Shown here piece after piece: positions 16,814 through 29,910 of a stretch of 64,000 nucleotides of DNA. Numbering within the stretch: the stretch's first letter is position 1; the number at the start of each line of letters is the position of its first letter. This DNA is from Sphingobacteriaceae bacterium (GTDB taxonomy: Bacteria; Bacteroidota; Bacteroidia; Sphingobacteriales; Sphingobacteriaceae). Below the pieces are notes generated by a model. The model saw only the letters and a list, made by a program, of their open reading frames with translations, was not told the DNA's origin and ran no database searches. The stretch is from the NCBI GenBank assembly GCA_014380615.1, contig JACMJM010000013.1, forward strand, positions 124,001 to 188,000. The letters run 5' to 3'. The position numbers and the translations under genes were made by a program.

Positions 16814-18712
16814 ATGTTCAGTATCATGAGAAAATATATTCTTCAAGGCATTTTTACCTTGTTTATTTTATTGCCTTTAGGTTCCTGTAAAAAATATCTT
16901 GATGTAGTGCCCGACAACGTGGCTACCATCGATAATGCCTTTACTATGCGAAGCCAGGCCGAGAAATTTTTATTCACTTGTTTTTCATATATGCCTCGAG
17001 ATGGCAGCCTTAACGATGATCCCGCTTTTACGGGAGGGGATGAAATGTGGCAAATAGCAACCCGCGTTAATTATTTTGATATGGCACGCGGCCTTCAGAA
17101 TAAGGTATCACCTTTGGGCGACAGATGGCCGGTATTATATCGGGGAATAAGAGACTGTAATATCTTTCTTGAAAACATTGGCAAAGTACCCGATCTGGAA
17201 GACACGGAGAGAGCACGCTGGATTGCTGAGGTAAAGTTTCTGAAAGCTTATTACCATTTTTACCTGCTGCGAATGTACGGGCCTATCCCTTTGGTAAAAG
17301 AAAATTTGCCGATAGACGCCGATATAAACGCTGTTAAGGTAGTCAGGGCTCCGGTAGATGAGTGTTTTGCGTATATCGTACAACTTTTAAATGAAGCCAA
17401 AGATGGCCTTCCGGCGGTTATTTCAAACCCGGGCAGAGAAATGGGCCGCATTACGCAGCCTATAGCATTATCTTTTAAAGCTCAGGTATTAGTAACCGCA
17501 GCCAGCCCTTTGTTTAACGGAAATACCGACCAGTCGACATTGAAAAACCCGGATGGTACCCCTTTATTTAATGCCTCTTATTCAAAAGTAAAGTGGGATT
17601 CGGCCGCTGTGGCCTGTCGGCAGGCTATTGAGCTTTGCCACCAGGTGGGCATAAAACTATATACGTTTACCCCCGATGCAGCTGTTCCTAATCTTTCGCC
17701 TGCGTTAAAGACTCAAATGAATATCAGAAATAGTGTTGCCCAGAAGTGGAATGCTGAAATAATTTGGGCCAACACGCAAAGTAACGCTTCAAGTTTACAA
17801 AGTCTTGTTTCCACCTGGTGGGATCCGGCCTTGGTAGACGGAACAACGGTTCGGGGAGAACTGTCGCCTCCTTTAAAAATCGCGGAAATGTTTTATACTA
17901 AAAACGGGGTTCCTATAAATGAGGATAAAACTTGGAATTACAGCGACCGTTATGGTTTGCGTACAGCCGGAGTTGACGACAGGTATTTAATCAGGCAGAA
18001 TTATACTACGGCCAATCTGCATTTCGACAGAGAGCCAAGGTTTTATGCCAACTTAGGTTTCGACGGAGGCGTGTATTATGGTCAGGGCAGATACGATGAT
18101 GCCAACCCCTCTAACTTGTTTTACCTGGAGGCGAAATTTAAGCAGCGGAATGGTTTCGGTAAACCTGATTTTCTAACTGTAACGGGGTATTACATTAAAA
18201 AGCTGGTTCATTATCAAAATGTGATAGGGAACGGCCTCGATTATACAGTTAATTCTTATCCCTGGCCAATATTGCGCCTGGCAGATCTTTATCTTCTATA
18301 CGCTGAGGCTTTAAATGAGTCGGAAGGGCCGGTTGCCGATGTTTATACTTATACAAATTTAGTAAGGGCACGTGCGGGGCTTAATACGGTTGAAGCATCG
18401 TGGACAGCTTCATCTACCAATCCTAATAAATACCAATCTAAAGACGGCATGCGAGCCATTATTCAGCAGGAACGATTGATAGAGCTTTCCTTTGAGGCAA
18501 AAAGATTCTGGGATTTGCGCCGTTGGAAAACCGCCGAGGATGTGGTAAATATCCCTATTAAAGGTTGGGACATAGCACAAGAGCAGGCATCAGCTTACTA
18601 CCGCCCAACCGTAATATTTAATCAAACCTTCGGTACAAAAGATTATTTCTGGCCGATAAACGAAAGCTATATCGTAACTAATAGAAGCCTGGTTCAAAAC
18701 CTCGGTTGGTAA
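16814..18712 (+). CDS. SusD/RagB-type glycan-binding outer-membrane lipoprotein
   Basis: About 632 residues, anchored on the cell surface, forming the lid of the SusC transporter. The lipoprotein signal is MRKYILQGIFTLFILL followed by lipobox LGSCKK. SusD features include KYLDVVPDN after the Cys, the TPR-like helices around WIAEVKFLKAYYHF, and the C-terminal block with YAEALNESEG, NLVRARAGL and ERLIELSFEAKRFWDLRRW. ATG codons at 16814 and 16826 both give a good signal peptide. The longer frame to 16739 overlaps susC and is unlikely. It starts 7-19 bp after susC and is surely cotranscribed. Confidence 0.96.
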   Translation: MFSIMRKYILQGIFTLFILLPLGSCKKYLDVVPDNVATIDNAFTMRSQAEKFLFTCFSYMPRDGSLNDDPAFTGGDEMWQIATRVNYFDMARGLQNKVSPLGDRWPVLYRGIRDCNIFLENIGKVPDLEDTERARWIAEVKFLKAYYHFYLLRMYGPIPLVKENLPIDADINAVKVVRAPVDECFAYIVQLLNEAKDGLPAVISNPGREMGRITQPIALSFKAQVLVTAASPLFNGNTDQSTLKNPDGTPLFNASYSKVKWDSAAVACRQAIELCHQVGIKLYTFTPDAAVPNLSPALKTQMNIRNSVAQKWNAEIIWANTQSNASSLQSLVSTWWDPALVDGTTVRGELSPPLKIAEMFYTKNGVPINEDKTWNYSDRYGLRTAGVDDRYLIRQNYTTANLHFDREPRFYANLGFDGGVYYGQGRYDDANPSNLFYLEAKFKQRNGFGKPDFLTVTGYYIKKLVHYQNVIGNGLDYTVNSYPWPILRLADLYLLYAEALNESEGPVADVYTYTNLVRARAGLNTVEASWTASSTNPNKYQSKDGMRAIIQQERLIELSFEAKRFWDLRRWKTAEDVVNIPIKGWDIAQEQASAYYRPTVIFNQTFGTKDYFWPINESYIVTNRSLVQNLGW

Positions 18713-18745
18713 GAATTCAGTATGGTACATTTTAAAACTAAACGA

Positions 18746-19942
18746 ATGAGAAAGATCTATTTTTTTATTGCTTTAATCGCTGGCATCAGCATTTGCGGTT
18801 GTTCTAAAGAAGAGCGAATAGACTATATTGATAAAAACGCACCGGCACCGGCTCAAATTTCAGCCGTGCAGGCAGAACCCACTCCGGGCGGCGCAAAACT
18901 TACCTATAAACTGCCGTCAGATCCCAATCTTTCGTATGTAAAAGCGGTATATGAAATTCAACCGGGTGTATTTAGAGAAGCAAAATCATCGGTTTACGCT
19001 AATAAAATCGACCTTGTAGGCTTCGGAGATACGCTAAGCCATGATGTAAAACTATTCAGTGTGGGAAAAAATGAAAAGGAATCGCAGCCTGTTATAATAT
19101 CTGTAAAACCTCACACCCCTCCTGTAAATACGGTATTTGAAACAGTTTCTCTAAATACCACTTTTAGCGGCGTAAACTTATCTTTTCAAAACCCCGGCAA
19201 GGCAGATTTGGCTATTGTTGTAATGGTTGACAGTACCGGGCAGAACACCTGGGCAACTTTAAATACACGCTATACAAATGCCGTTTCGGGCAATTATTCT
19301 GTTCGCGGGCAAAAATCTGTAGAACGGAAATTTGCCGTTTATGTACGCGACAGATGGAGCAATAAATCTGATACGCTGATTAAGACCTTAACGCCGAAGT
19401 TTGAAATAGAAATTCCGAAGAACTTATGGACACATGTTAATTATACTAACGTAGATCAGCAGGGAGTGGCGGATAATAATTTTGCGGTTAGATACATATG
19501 GGATAATCGATGGGCATCCTTAACTGGTCAGTCTTACGCATCTCCCAATAATTCCAAATTGCCCCAAACAATCTCTATCGGGTTGAACCAGACGGTGCTT
19601 TTGAGCAGGTTTAAGGCGCATCAGGCAGAACGTACCCATATTTATAACGGGTCGGCCTTTAAAACCTTCGAACTATGGGGTTCTATGAATCCCGCACCAG
19701 ACGGAAGCTGGGATAGTTGGGTAAAGCTGGGTACCTTCAAATCATTTAAGCCTTCTGGCTTACCCCTCGGACAGATGACAGATGCGGATAAGAATTATGC
19801 CAATTTTCTTGGAGAAGACTTTGAATTTGAGATTCCTCCCACACCGGTTAAGTTTTTACGCTGGAAAACATTAGAAACCTACAGTAGTACAGGTCAGGTG
19901 GTTATTGCGGAATTAACTCTGTTCGGAGAGATATTACCTTAA
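18746..19942 (+). CDS. Surface lipoprotein with DUF4959/DUF5126/DUF5000-type domains
   Basis: A 398-residue lipoprotein (MRKIYFFIALIAGISICGCSK). The N-terminal third (APAPAQISAVQ, PGGAKLTYKLP) matches the DUF4959 pattern of an Ig-like module. A second Ig-like part (FSGVNLSFQNPGKADLAIVV) and a C-terminal discoidin-like domain (~210-398; FKAHQAERTHIYNG, PVKFLRWKTLETYSS) follow. Such proteins follow SusCD pairs as surface glycan-binding proteins. The start at 18746 gives a proper lipoprotein signal; an ATG at 18722 adds 8 charged residues. Domain names are from memory of the family and were not searched. Confidence 0.82.
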   Translation: MRKIYFFIALIAGISICGCSKEERIDYIDKNAPAPAQISAVQAEPTPGGAKLTYKLPSDPNLSYVKAVYEIQPGVFREAKSSVYANKIDLVGFGDTLSHDVKLFSVGKNEKESQPVIISVKPHTPPVNTVFETVSLNTTFSGVNLSFQNPGKADLAIVVMVDSTGQNTWATLNTRYTNAVSGNYSVRGQKSVERKFAVYVRDRWSNKSDTLIKTLTPKFEIEIPKNLWTHVNYTNVDQQGVADNNFAVRYIWDNRWASLTGQSYASPNNSKLPQTISIGLNQTVLLSRFKAHQAERTHIYNGSAFKTFELWGSMNPAPDGSWDSWVKLGTFKSFKPSGLPLGQMTDADKNYANFLGEDFEFEIPPTPVKFLRWKTLETYSSTGQVVIAELTLFGEILP

Positions 19943-19963
19943 CATCAAGCTAGATATAAAATC

Positions 19964-21076
19964 ATGAAAAAGATATTCAATTATAAAATTTTGCTGTTGA
20001 TTATGGCTTTTGCGGCTTGTAAAAAAATAGATAGCACCTATAAAGATTTTGTTGTGCCGGGTGGATTGGTATACACAGGTAAAGTTACCTCACCCATGGT
20101 TTATGCGGGCCGTCACAGGGTAAAAGTAGCATGGCTGAGAGGTGCGGATCCCACCGTTAAAACGGCTAAAATCTTCTGGAATAATTATACCGATTCGGTA
20201 GTGGTACCCATACCTCCCACCGGAGACACCATTAGTGTTGTTATTGATAATTTATTGGAGAAGTCTTATTCCTTCATCGTGAAGACGTATGACGATAAGG
20301 GGCATTCTTCTATTCCGGTAGAGCTTTTGGGAAAAAGTTATGGTGATCGATATCAGGCTGATATAATTACCCGTCCGGTTACCCGTGCTTCGCTTACAGA
20401 AAACGGCACAATTATTATCGACTGGTCTGCCGCTAACAAAGCGGGGGGTGCCTTTGCTACCGAAGTAACCTATACCAATAGTCTGAACCAGGTTCAGAAA
20501 AAACGCTATTCTACTACTTTAACCTCATCGGTAATAGCTGATTTGAAAGCAGGCACCGGCTTAAGTTATAAAACTGTGTATTTGCCCGATACCTTACGAA
20601 GTATAGATACCTTTTATACTCCCCCTGTAGAAATTAACCAGTTTTTGTATAAAACAGAAACGTGGACAATACCCGCGTTTTCGACTCAACATGATGCCTC
20701 AGACGCAAATAAGGTTTTAAATATTATCGATGGTAATCCGGCTACTCGCTGGCATACACACGCCTCGAACTCCACCTATCCGCACTTTGTAACTGTTGAT
20801 ATGAAAACTGAGAAGACAATTACCGGCTTTACCCTGTTTAGAGCAATAAACGCTAATGATGTACGTGGATGCAACACCTTCAGGCTATCCCTAAGTAAGG
20901 ATAACCTCACGTGGGTAGATTATGGCCCGTACACCTTTGATCGTTTTACCGACAACGGCCAGTTTTATGAAATGGCCGCAAAGCCCAAAGCCAGGTATTT
21001 TAAGTTTACGGGTTTAACAGGGCCGGAAAGATTTATGGTAATGGGCGAAATACAAGTGTACGGGCTAAAGCTATAG
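19964..21076 (+). CDS. DUF4998 domain lipoprotein with C-terminal F5/8 type C domain
   Basis: A 370-residue lipoprotein with signal MKKIFNYKILLLIMAFAACKK. The N-terminal half (LVYTGKVTSPMVYAGRHRVK, WLRGADPTVKTAKIFWNN) is the DUF4998 pattern. The C-terminal ~140 residues form a discoidin-like carbohydrate-binding fold (IDGNPATRWHTHASN, YPHFVTVDMKTEKTITGFTL, ARYFKFTGL). It follows the DUF4959-type gene by 21 bp and is very likely the second surface glycan-binding protein of the cluster, placed at the outer membrane beside SusCD. Confidence 0.82.
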   Translation: MKKIFNYKILLLIMAFAACKKIDSTYKDFVVPGGLVYTGKVTSPMVYAGRHRVKVAWLRGADPTVKTAKIFWNNYTDSVVVPIPPTGDTISVVIDNLLEKSYSFIVKTYDDKGHSSIPVELLGKSYGDRYQADIITRPVTRASLTENGTIIIDWSAANKAGGAFATEVTYTNSLNQVQKKRYSTTLTSSVIADLKAGTGLSYKTVYLPDTLRSIDTFYTPPVEINQFLYKTETWTIPAFSTQHDASDANKVLNIIDGNPATRWHTHASNSTYPHFVTVDMKTEKTITGFTLFRAINANDVRGCNTFRLSLSKDNLTWVDYGPYTFDRFTDNGQFYEMAAKPKARYFKFTGLTGPERFMVMGEIQVYGLKL

Positions 21077-21143
21077 CGGCCCCGAGGTATTTTGTTTGCT
21101 GATATTTAAAGTTCTCTCCTAATAATTGGTTATGAAATGGTAG

Positions 21144-21169
21144 GCCAGACGCCCGTCTGGCTGCCTTTT
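21144..21169 (+). terminator. Hairpin with T-run within the PUL transcript
   Basis: GCCAGACG (21144-21151) pairs with CGTCTGGC (21154-21161) across a 2-base loop, followed by TGCCTTTT. It lies between the lipoprotein gene and the beta-helix gene and could terminate part of the transcript, so that SusCD and binding proteins exceed the enzymes. Confidence 0.4.
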
Positions 21170-21189
21170 AATCCTGATTAATTTAACAC

Positions 21190-22755
21190 ATGATTAAGCC
21201 ATTCTATCTTACACTTCTGTTATTTTGCTCTGCTGTAACTCATATCAAAGTTTTTTCTGTGAACGATATGAAGCTGCAGAATACATATTATGTTGATGCG
21301 GTAAATGGGAAAGACGCCAACAACGGAATTACACCACACACACCCTGGAAGACATTGAAGAAGGTAAATTCAGCAGTATTTAAACCGGGAGATAAATTGC
21401 TGTTTCGGGCAGGTACAAATTACAACGGACAGCTTAAAGTACATGGTTCTGGTAAGGCGGGAAGGCCTATCATAATTGATAAATATGGCGAAGGCTTTAA
21501 GCCGAGAATCCGGGGGCAAGCCAGAGATTCATCAGCATTATTATTGTTTAACGTTGAATATTGGACCGTAAGAAATTTGGATATTTCAAATTACGGCAGT
21601 ACGCCCAAACCTTCAAGATATGGGGTTTGGGTTAAGTTGTTAAATTTTGGCACAGCACATAGCATTGTGTTAAGTAATCTTGAAATACACGATGTAAACG
21701 GAAGCCTGGTAAAAAAAGAGGGCGGAGGTGCTGGGATCCTATGTAGTAATGAAGGTAACATCCCTTCGCGCTTTGATAGCCTGGTGATAGAAAACTGCAC
21801 CATTAAACGCTGCCATAGAAACGGCATATTGATAAACGGTAACTGGGAGCGTAATAATTGGTTCCCGAACAAAAAGGTTGTTATTCGCAAAAATTTAATT
21901 GAAGGAGTACCCGGCGATGGAATAGTACCCGTAGGCTGTGATAGTGCCTTAATTGAGTACAATGTTATGCGAGACTGTCCGCGGCTATTGCCCGATGGCG
22001 AAGCAGCAGCGGGTATATGGCCCTGGAGTTCAGACAATACTATTATCCAGTATAACGAGGTGAGCGATCATAAAGCACCCTGGGATGCCCAGGGATTTGA
22101 TTCTGACTGGAACTGCCGGAATACCGTTATCCAATATAATTATAGTCATGATAACGAAGGTGGATTTTTGTTGATTTGCAACGATGGGAGTGCTGGTAAA
22201 AAGTCGAGTATTGGCAACAATGGCACAATAGTGAGATACAACTTAAGTGTAAATGACGGCTTTCGAAATTCGGGGAAACACGCCGGATTTTCACCCATAA
22301 TTCACGTTGCAGGACCGGTAAAGAATACTTTAGTGTATAACAATGTGTTTTACATAAACTCAAAGGCCCGTAATGTAGATAGTGCGCTTATCGATATTAC
22401 TGATTGGCAGGGTTTTGCTGACAGCACGGTTTTCGCTAATAATATTTTTTATGCTAACACTGCGGTGAAGTATAGATTGAGTAAGGGCACACGTACTATA
22501 TTTGAAAACAATATTTACTACGGACGGCATTTGGATAAACCGAAAGATTCGTTTGCTATAGTTGATGATCCTGTATTCCTGATAAAGGAGCAGATTGGCT
22601 TGCCAGGATTGAAGAGTGCATTGAATTTTAGAATTTCTCAAAAGTCTCCCGGAAGGGCCAAAGGAAAAATTATGATTAGTCCGGTAAAAGATTTTTTCGG
22701 AAATCAGGTGAGCCATGGCCTGAAGCCTTCAATCGGGCTTCATCAGGCAGATTAG
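21190..22755 (+). CDS. Secreted right-handed parallel beta-helix protein (lyase-like)
   Basis: A 521-residue protein with a signal peptide. It begins with the pectate-lyase-type opening TYYVDAVNGKDANNG and TPWKTLKKVN, then FKPGDKLLFRAG, and runs into repeated beta-helix coils (VIENCTIKRCHRNGILING, VIRKNLIEGVPGDGI, LIEYNVMRDC). This is the fold of pectate lyases and of several polysaccharide lyase and hydrolase families. I could not assign a CAZy family. Its position between the surface proteins and GH2 suggests it acts on the pectic backbone or its side chains. Confidence 0.78.
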   Translation: MIKPFYLTLLLFCSAVTHIKVFSVNDMKLQNTYYVDAVNGKDANNGITPHTPWKTLKKVNSAVFKPGDKLLFRAGTNYNGQLKVHGSGKAGRPIIIDKYGEGFKPRIRGQARDSSALLLFNVEYWTVRNLDISNYGSTPKPSRYGVWVKLLNFGTAHSIVLSNLEIHDVNGSLVKKEGGGAGILCSNEGNIPSRFDSLVIENCTIKRCHRNGILINGNWERNNWFPNKKVVIRKNLIEGVPGDGIVPVGCDSALIEYNVMRDCPRLLPDGEAAAGIWPWSSDNTIIQYNEVSDHKAPWDAQGFDSDWNCRNTVIQYNYSHDNEGGFLLICNDGSAGKKSSIGNNGTIVRYNLSVNDGFRNSGKHAGFSPIIHVAGPVKNTLVYNNVFYINSKARNVDSALIDITDWQGFADSTVFANNIFYANTAVKYRLSKGTRTIFENNIYYGRHLDKPKDSFAIVDDPVFLIKEQIGLPGLKSALNFRISQKSPGRAKGKIMISPVKDFFGNQVSHGLKPSIGLHQAD

Positions 22756-25998
<3,243 letters not shown>

Positions 25999-26125
25999 TT
26001 AAACCGGAGCTGAGCTGAAATGCGTCTGATGGATGTTGAAGGAGTTTGTTTTTATTTCAGAAGTTCGAGAAAGAGAGTCGGGCAACCTAAATAGTGTTAT
26101 TTTTATTTTATCAAATAAAACCCGA

Positions 26126-28975
26126 ATGAGACTCTATATCCTTTTTATCTTACTTGGTGCCTCGCTGTTCGCCAGTTCTCAGCCCCATACATTTCTTCCG
26201 GTAAACCTGCGTTGCAACTTTCTTCAAAACCCCCAGGGTATTGATGTTACAAACCCTGATTTAAGCTGGACGATCCAAACAGCCATGCAAAGGAGGGGGA
26301 TGAAACAAACAGGATATGAAATTATGGTAGCAAGTTCTCCGGGGCTGTTAAACGCTAACAAGCCCGATCTTTGGTCGACGGGTAAGATTTTGTCAGACAA
26401 AATGGGCCAGATTATCTACAGGGGCAAAACCTTGCGCTCCAGTACGCACTATTGGTGGAAGGTTAAAATTTGGGATGAAAAAGGCCAGGCATCGATATGG
26501 AGTAAACCGTCGTATTGGGTAATGGGGATTTTAGATGAGGCTGAATGGAAGGGCAAATGGATTTCGGCCGCGGGCGCGGAAAAATATGCGCATAATTACC
26601 AGTCTGCCCGCATCGACTTTAGTCAGGGCCGCCGATTTAAAGATACCTGGGCGCACATGCCCGATCCTAAGGGGCCGAATTTTTCGTCGATGTTATTGCG
26701 TAAAGATTTCAATGCCCGTCCGGCACTAAAAAGCGCGGTTATCCATGTATCAGGAATGGGGCATTATGAATTAACCGTAAACGGCAAAAAAATCGGCGAT
26801 CAGGTGCTTTCGCCCGGCTGGACAAACTACCAAAAAACTGTCCTTTACGATACGTATGACATCAGGCAAAACTTAAAGCCGGGCAAAAACGCAATTGGTT
26901 TAATACTTAGTAACGGGATGTATAATATCCCGCCCGACTCGGTGCGGTATGTTAAGTTTTTAAATTCATACGGGGCATTAAAAGCTATAGTGCATTTGAG
27001 GCTTGAATATGCCGACGGGAGCGTTCAGGTAATAGGCACCGATAACAGCTGGAAAGTGTTGCCAGGCCCGGTAACCTACATGAATCAATTCGGCGGAGAG
27101 GATTATGATGCACGTTTACTTCCTTTGAATTGGGATCAGCCATCTTTTGTGGCCAGCGTATCGTGGGCACCAGCCATACTATGCGAAGGAACTGGAGGAC
27201 TTTTAAAAGGCTTATCCTGCGCCGCCCCCGCCATAAAAGCTATCGAAAAGTTAAGTCCTGTTAAGGTTACGAAACTTAGAGCCAACCGTTATGTTTACGA
27301 CCTGGGCCAGAACGCGTCTGTAATGCCCCAAATTTCGGTAAAAGGAAAAACAGGCTCGTATCTTCGTATTATTCCAGCCGAATTATTGAAGCCCGACGGA
27401 ACGGTCGATCGGGCATCAGCTACTCAGGATGGTGTTAGGCCGGCCTGGTGGCAATACACTTTATCATCAGGTACAACCGAAAAATGGTTCCCCAAGTTCT
27501 TTTATCAGGGAGCCCGCTACCTTCAGGTGGAACTTTACCCGGCACCCGGCGATACCTCTCTTCCGCTAATCCAACAACTAAACGGAGTGGTGGTACACAC
27601 ATCCGCCGAAGCGATAGGAATATTTTCGAGTTCGAACGATTTATTTAATCGTATTTACACGCTTGTTCGATGGGCCCAGCGAAGTAATTTAATGAGTGTT
27701 ATAACCGATTGCCCTCATCGCGAAAAAATGCCCTGGCTCGAACAGTACCATCTTAACGGGCCATCCCTGCGCTTCAATTACAATTTGCTTTCGTTATTTA
27801 GAAAGGGAATGAATGACATGTACGACAGCCAACTGGAAGACGGCTTTGTGCCGAACATAGCCCCCGAATTTTTTCACGCAGGTAAAGAAATAGAGAAAAA
27901 TGGATTCAGAAACTCGCCCGAATGGGGCAGCTCGTTTATTATAGTCCCCTGGCAGCAATACCTGTTTTCGGGTGATATATCTCTGATAAACCGTTATTAC
28001 GAGCCGATGAAAAAGTACCTCTCTTTTCTCGACTCGAAAGCAAAAAACAATACGCTCACCTTCGGGTTGGGTGATTGGTACGACATAGGCCCTAAAGCTC
28101 CCTGGGGGTCGCAACTTACCCCAGTAGCTTTTACGGCTACAGCTATTTATTTCTACGACTATCAAATTATGTCGATGATGGCGAAGATTTTAGGTAAACC
28201 CGAGGAAAGCCGAAAGTTTATGGAAAAAGCAGCCGCTATACGCCAGGCATTTAATCAGGAGTTTTACAAGCCGGAAAAAGGTATTTACTCAACCGGTTCG
28301 AACACCACGCTTGCCATGCCTTTGTTTTTAAATCTCGCCGAACCTCAAAATCGTAAAGCTATAATTGAAAATCTGGTGGCCGATATCCGCAAAAGCGGGA
28401 ACTCATTTACTTCGGGCGATGTTGGATACCGCTTTCTCTTAAAAGCCCTGGCAATGGAAGGATATTCGGAAGTTATATTTGACATGAACAATCAATCGGA
28501 AAAGCCGGGATACGGTTATCAGCTAAAAATGGGAGCAACCTCTCTTACCGAAAAATGGGATGCCAGTGTAGGCAGTTTCGGCTCGCAAAACCATTTTATG
28601 CTGGGCCAGATAAACGAATGGTTTTTTAACGACTTGGTAGGAATAGGTGTTGATGAAGAAGGGCCGGGTTTTCGTAAATCCATTATTAAGCCCATGGTGG
28701 TTGGCGATCTTCAATGGGTTGAAGGCTCGTATCGCACGGTGAGCGGGCTGATCTCGGTTAAGTGGACAAGGGATAAAGGAATATTTACATTAAATGTTTC
28801 TATTCCGGCAAATACATCAGCAACCGTTTATATTCCTGCCCAAAAAAGCACTGATGTAAAGGAGAGCGGGAAAAGTGCCGACATTGCCGAGGGGGTTAAT
28901 TTTATTAAAATGGAAAACAATAAGGCCGTCTATCAGTTAGGTTCTGGTACTTACAAATTTAGCTCGGCGTATTAA
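26126..28975 (+). CDS. Glycoside hydrolase family 78 alpha-L-rhamnosidase
   Basis: A 949-residue secreted enzyme with signal MRLYILFILLGASLFASS. It has the N-terminal beta-sandwich (PVNLRCNFLQNPQGID, LSWTIQT), the second domain with YELTVNGKKIGDQVLSPGWT, and YDLGQNASVMPQI. The (alpha/alpha)6 catalytic domain has the family motif TDCPHREKMPWLEQ, with the conserved Asp/Glu acids, and GLGDWYDIGPKAPWG. A C-terminal beta-sandwich ends it. Start ATG 26126 was chosen because the upstream extension begins with TTG. It releases rhamnose from rhamnogalacturonan-I fragments and is last in the susC-directed cluster. Confidence 0.94.
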   Translation: MRLYILFILLGASLFASSQPHTFLPVNLRCNFLQNPQGIDVTNPDLSWTIQTAMQRRGMKQTGYEIMVASSPGLLNANKPDLWSTGKILSDKMGQIIYRGKTLRSSTHYWWKVKIWDEKGQASIWSKPSYWVMGILDEAEWKGKWISAAGAEKYAHNYQSARIDFSQGRRFKDTWAHMPDPKGPNFSSMLLRKDFNARPALKSAVIHVSGMGHYELTVNGKKIGDQVLSPGWTNYQKTVLYDTYDIRQNLKPGKNAIGLILSNGMYNIPPDSVRYVKFLNSYGALKAIVHLRLEYADGSVQVIGTDNSWKVLPGPVTYMNQFGGEDYDARLLPLNWDQPSFVASVSWAPAILCEGTGGLLKGLSCAAPAIKAIEKLSPVKVTKLRANRYVYDLGQNASVMPQISVKGKTGSYLRIIPAELLKPDGTVDRASATQDGVRPAWWQYTLSSGTTEKWFPKFFYQGARYLQVELYPAPGDTSLPLIQQLNGVVVHTSAEAIGIFSSSNDLFNRIYTLVRWAQRSNLMSVITDCPHREKMPWLEQYHLNGPSLRFNYNLLSLFRKGMNDMYDSQLEDGFVPNIAPEFFHAGKEIEKNGFRNSPEWGSSFIIVPWQQYLFSGDISLINRYYEPMKKYLSFLDSKAKNNTLTFGLGDWYDIGPKAPWGSQLTPVAFTATAIYFYDYQIMSMMAKILGKPEESRKFMEKAAAIRQAFNQEFYKPEKGIYSTGSNTTLAMPLFLNLAEPQNRKAIIENLVADIRKSGNSFTSGDVGYRFLLKALAMEGYSEVIFDMNNQSEKPGYGYQLKMGATSLTEKWDASVGSFGSQNHFMLGQINEWFFNDLVGIGVDEEGPGFRKSIIKPMVVGDLQWVEGSYRTVSGLISVKWTRDKGIFTLNVSIPANTSATVYIPAQKSTDVKESGKSADIAEGVNFIKMENNKAVYQLGSGTYKFSSAY

Positions 28976-29211
28976 CCATAATAAGCATGGTAGAACGGAA
29001 TATTGGCCGGGCTGCCTTAAAACTTTTCCCTCACGAATTTTTTGACCGAGCTGATATAAGTTTTTCTTTTAACGCAAGCTCAAACCTGGGAAAAAGCGTG
29101 TTAATATATTGCGAAATAGTGGTAGTGGCCATATCCAAAATGGAACATTTGGCTAGAGTTAAGGTAAACTCTGGCTTGTGATAATGATACAAAGTTGGCG
29201 GGACGGATTAT

Positions 29212-29592
29212 TTATGATGCCGGGCAAATGCACTCATACTCGTTTTCCAATATCAAAGACGTATCGCCTTTTACAGGATATCCTTTTTGTGCCCAGTGTT
29301 CAATGCCGTGTTTCATACTAGCCACCCTGCTATAACCCCAAACAATTAAAAATGCGGCGGCCCTTAAACTTCTTACACCGGCTTTGCAAACCACAACAAC
29401 AGTCTTATCTTTTGGTACTTCCCAATAACGAAATTCAAATTCACTTATCGGGATATTAATAATGTCCCGGACATCAAAAGCAATTTGCTCTATCTCATGC
29501 CGTTCGCGTACGTCTAACAAGATCGCGCCTTTTTCTATCCATTTTTGAGTGGTAGTGGGGCAGATTTCGGTTACTAAAACTTGATTCTCCAT
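29212..29592 (-). CDS. Rhodanese-like domain protein
   Basis: A single-domain rhodanese of 126 residues, cytoplasmic. It has the LLDVRERHEIEQ segment, the NIPISEFEFRYWEVP segment, and an active-site loop with Cys69 in VVVCKAGVRSLRAA. Such proteins carry persulfide sulfur. It is the last of a three-gene minus-strand cluster with a CPKC thioredoxin-like protein (7 bp upstream) and an ArsR-type regulator. The pairing suggests handling of sulfane sulfur, oxidative thiol stress or arsenic. Confidence 0.88.
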   Translation of the reverse strand: MENQVLVTEICPTTTQKWIEKGAILLDVRERHEIEQIAFDVRDIINIPISEFEFRYWEVPKDKTVVVVCKAGVRSLRAAAFLIVWGYSRVASMKHGIEHWAQKGYPVKGDTSLILENEYECICPAS

Positions 29593-29599
29593 CGTTTAA

Positions 29600-29836
29600 T
29601 TATGCGTTTAATAATTGTTTGATTTCGTCAGTTCGGGCAACTCTGCCTTTAATCACTATTACACCGTTAATGATTAGTACCGGCGTGGTTAAAATATCGT
29701 ACCTCATTAACTCTTTTAAATCCTGAATCTTTTCAACGGTAGCGATAGTGCCGGTGTCTTCTAATGCCTGTATAACATTATCGTAAGTGGCCTGGCACTT
29801 GGGGCAATCCGGGCCCAATACTTTAATATAATTCAT
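29600..29836 (-). CDS. Small thioredoxin-like redox-active disulfide protein (CPKC)
   Basis: A 78-residue protein starting MNYIKVLGPDCPKC, with redox Cys11 and Cys14, the cis-Pro region TTPVLIINGVIV and a short C-terminal helix (TDEIKQLL). This matches the glutaredoxin-like 'redox-active disulfide protein 2' (MTH895/TM0996) family, often next to ArsR regulators, permeases and rhodaneses. It is likely translated with the downstream rhodanese. Its substrate is not known. Confidence 0.88.
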   Translation of the reverse strand: MNYIKVLGPDCPKCQATYDNVIQALEDTGTIATVEKIQDLKELMRYDILTTPVLIINGVIVIKGRVARTDEIKQLLNA

Positions 29837-29851
29837 GGCAAAGTTTCGTTA

Positions 29852-29896
29852 TTCGTAAATGTGCGAACAAAGTATTTTTATTCGTATGATTACGAA
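29852..29896 (-). promoter_or_regulatory. Twin ArsR-type operator palindromes and promoter
   Basis: There are two inverted repeats: TTCGTA-AATG-TGCGAA at 29852-29867 and the perfect TTCGTA-TGAT-TACGAA at 29881-29896, with centres 29 bp apart. Between them, on the minus strand, lies ATACTTTG (29868-29875), close to the -7 consensus. The sites sit between the regulator gene and the thioredoxin-like gene it would control; a further ATACGAA half-site lies 26 bp above the regulator start, near 30242-30248. Confidence 0.6.
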
Positions 29897-29910
29897 CAAC
29901 AGGCTGGAAA

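Noticed and set aside
28987-29181. 64-residue plus-strand reading frame after GH78
   Set aside because: No family resemblance, no promoter or coupling signal; likely chance in the gap.
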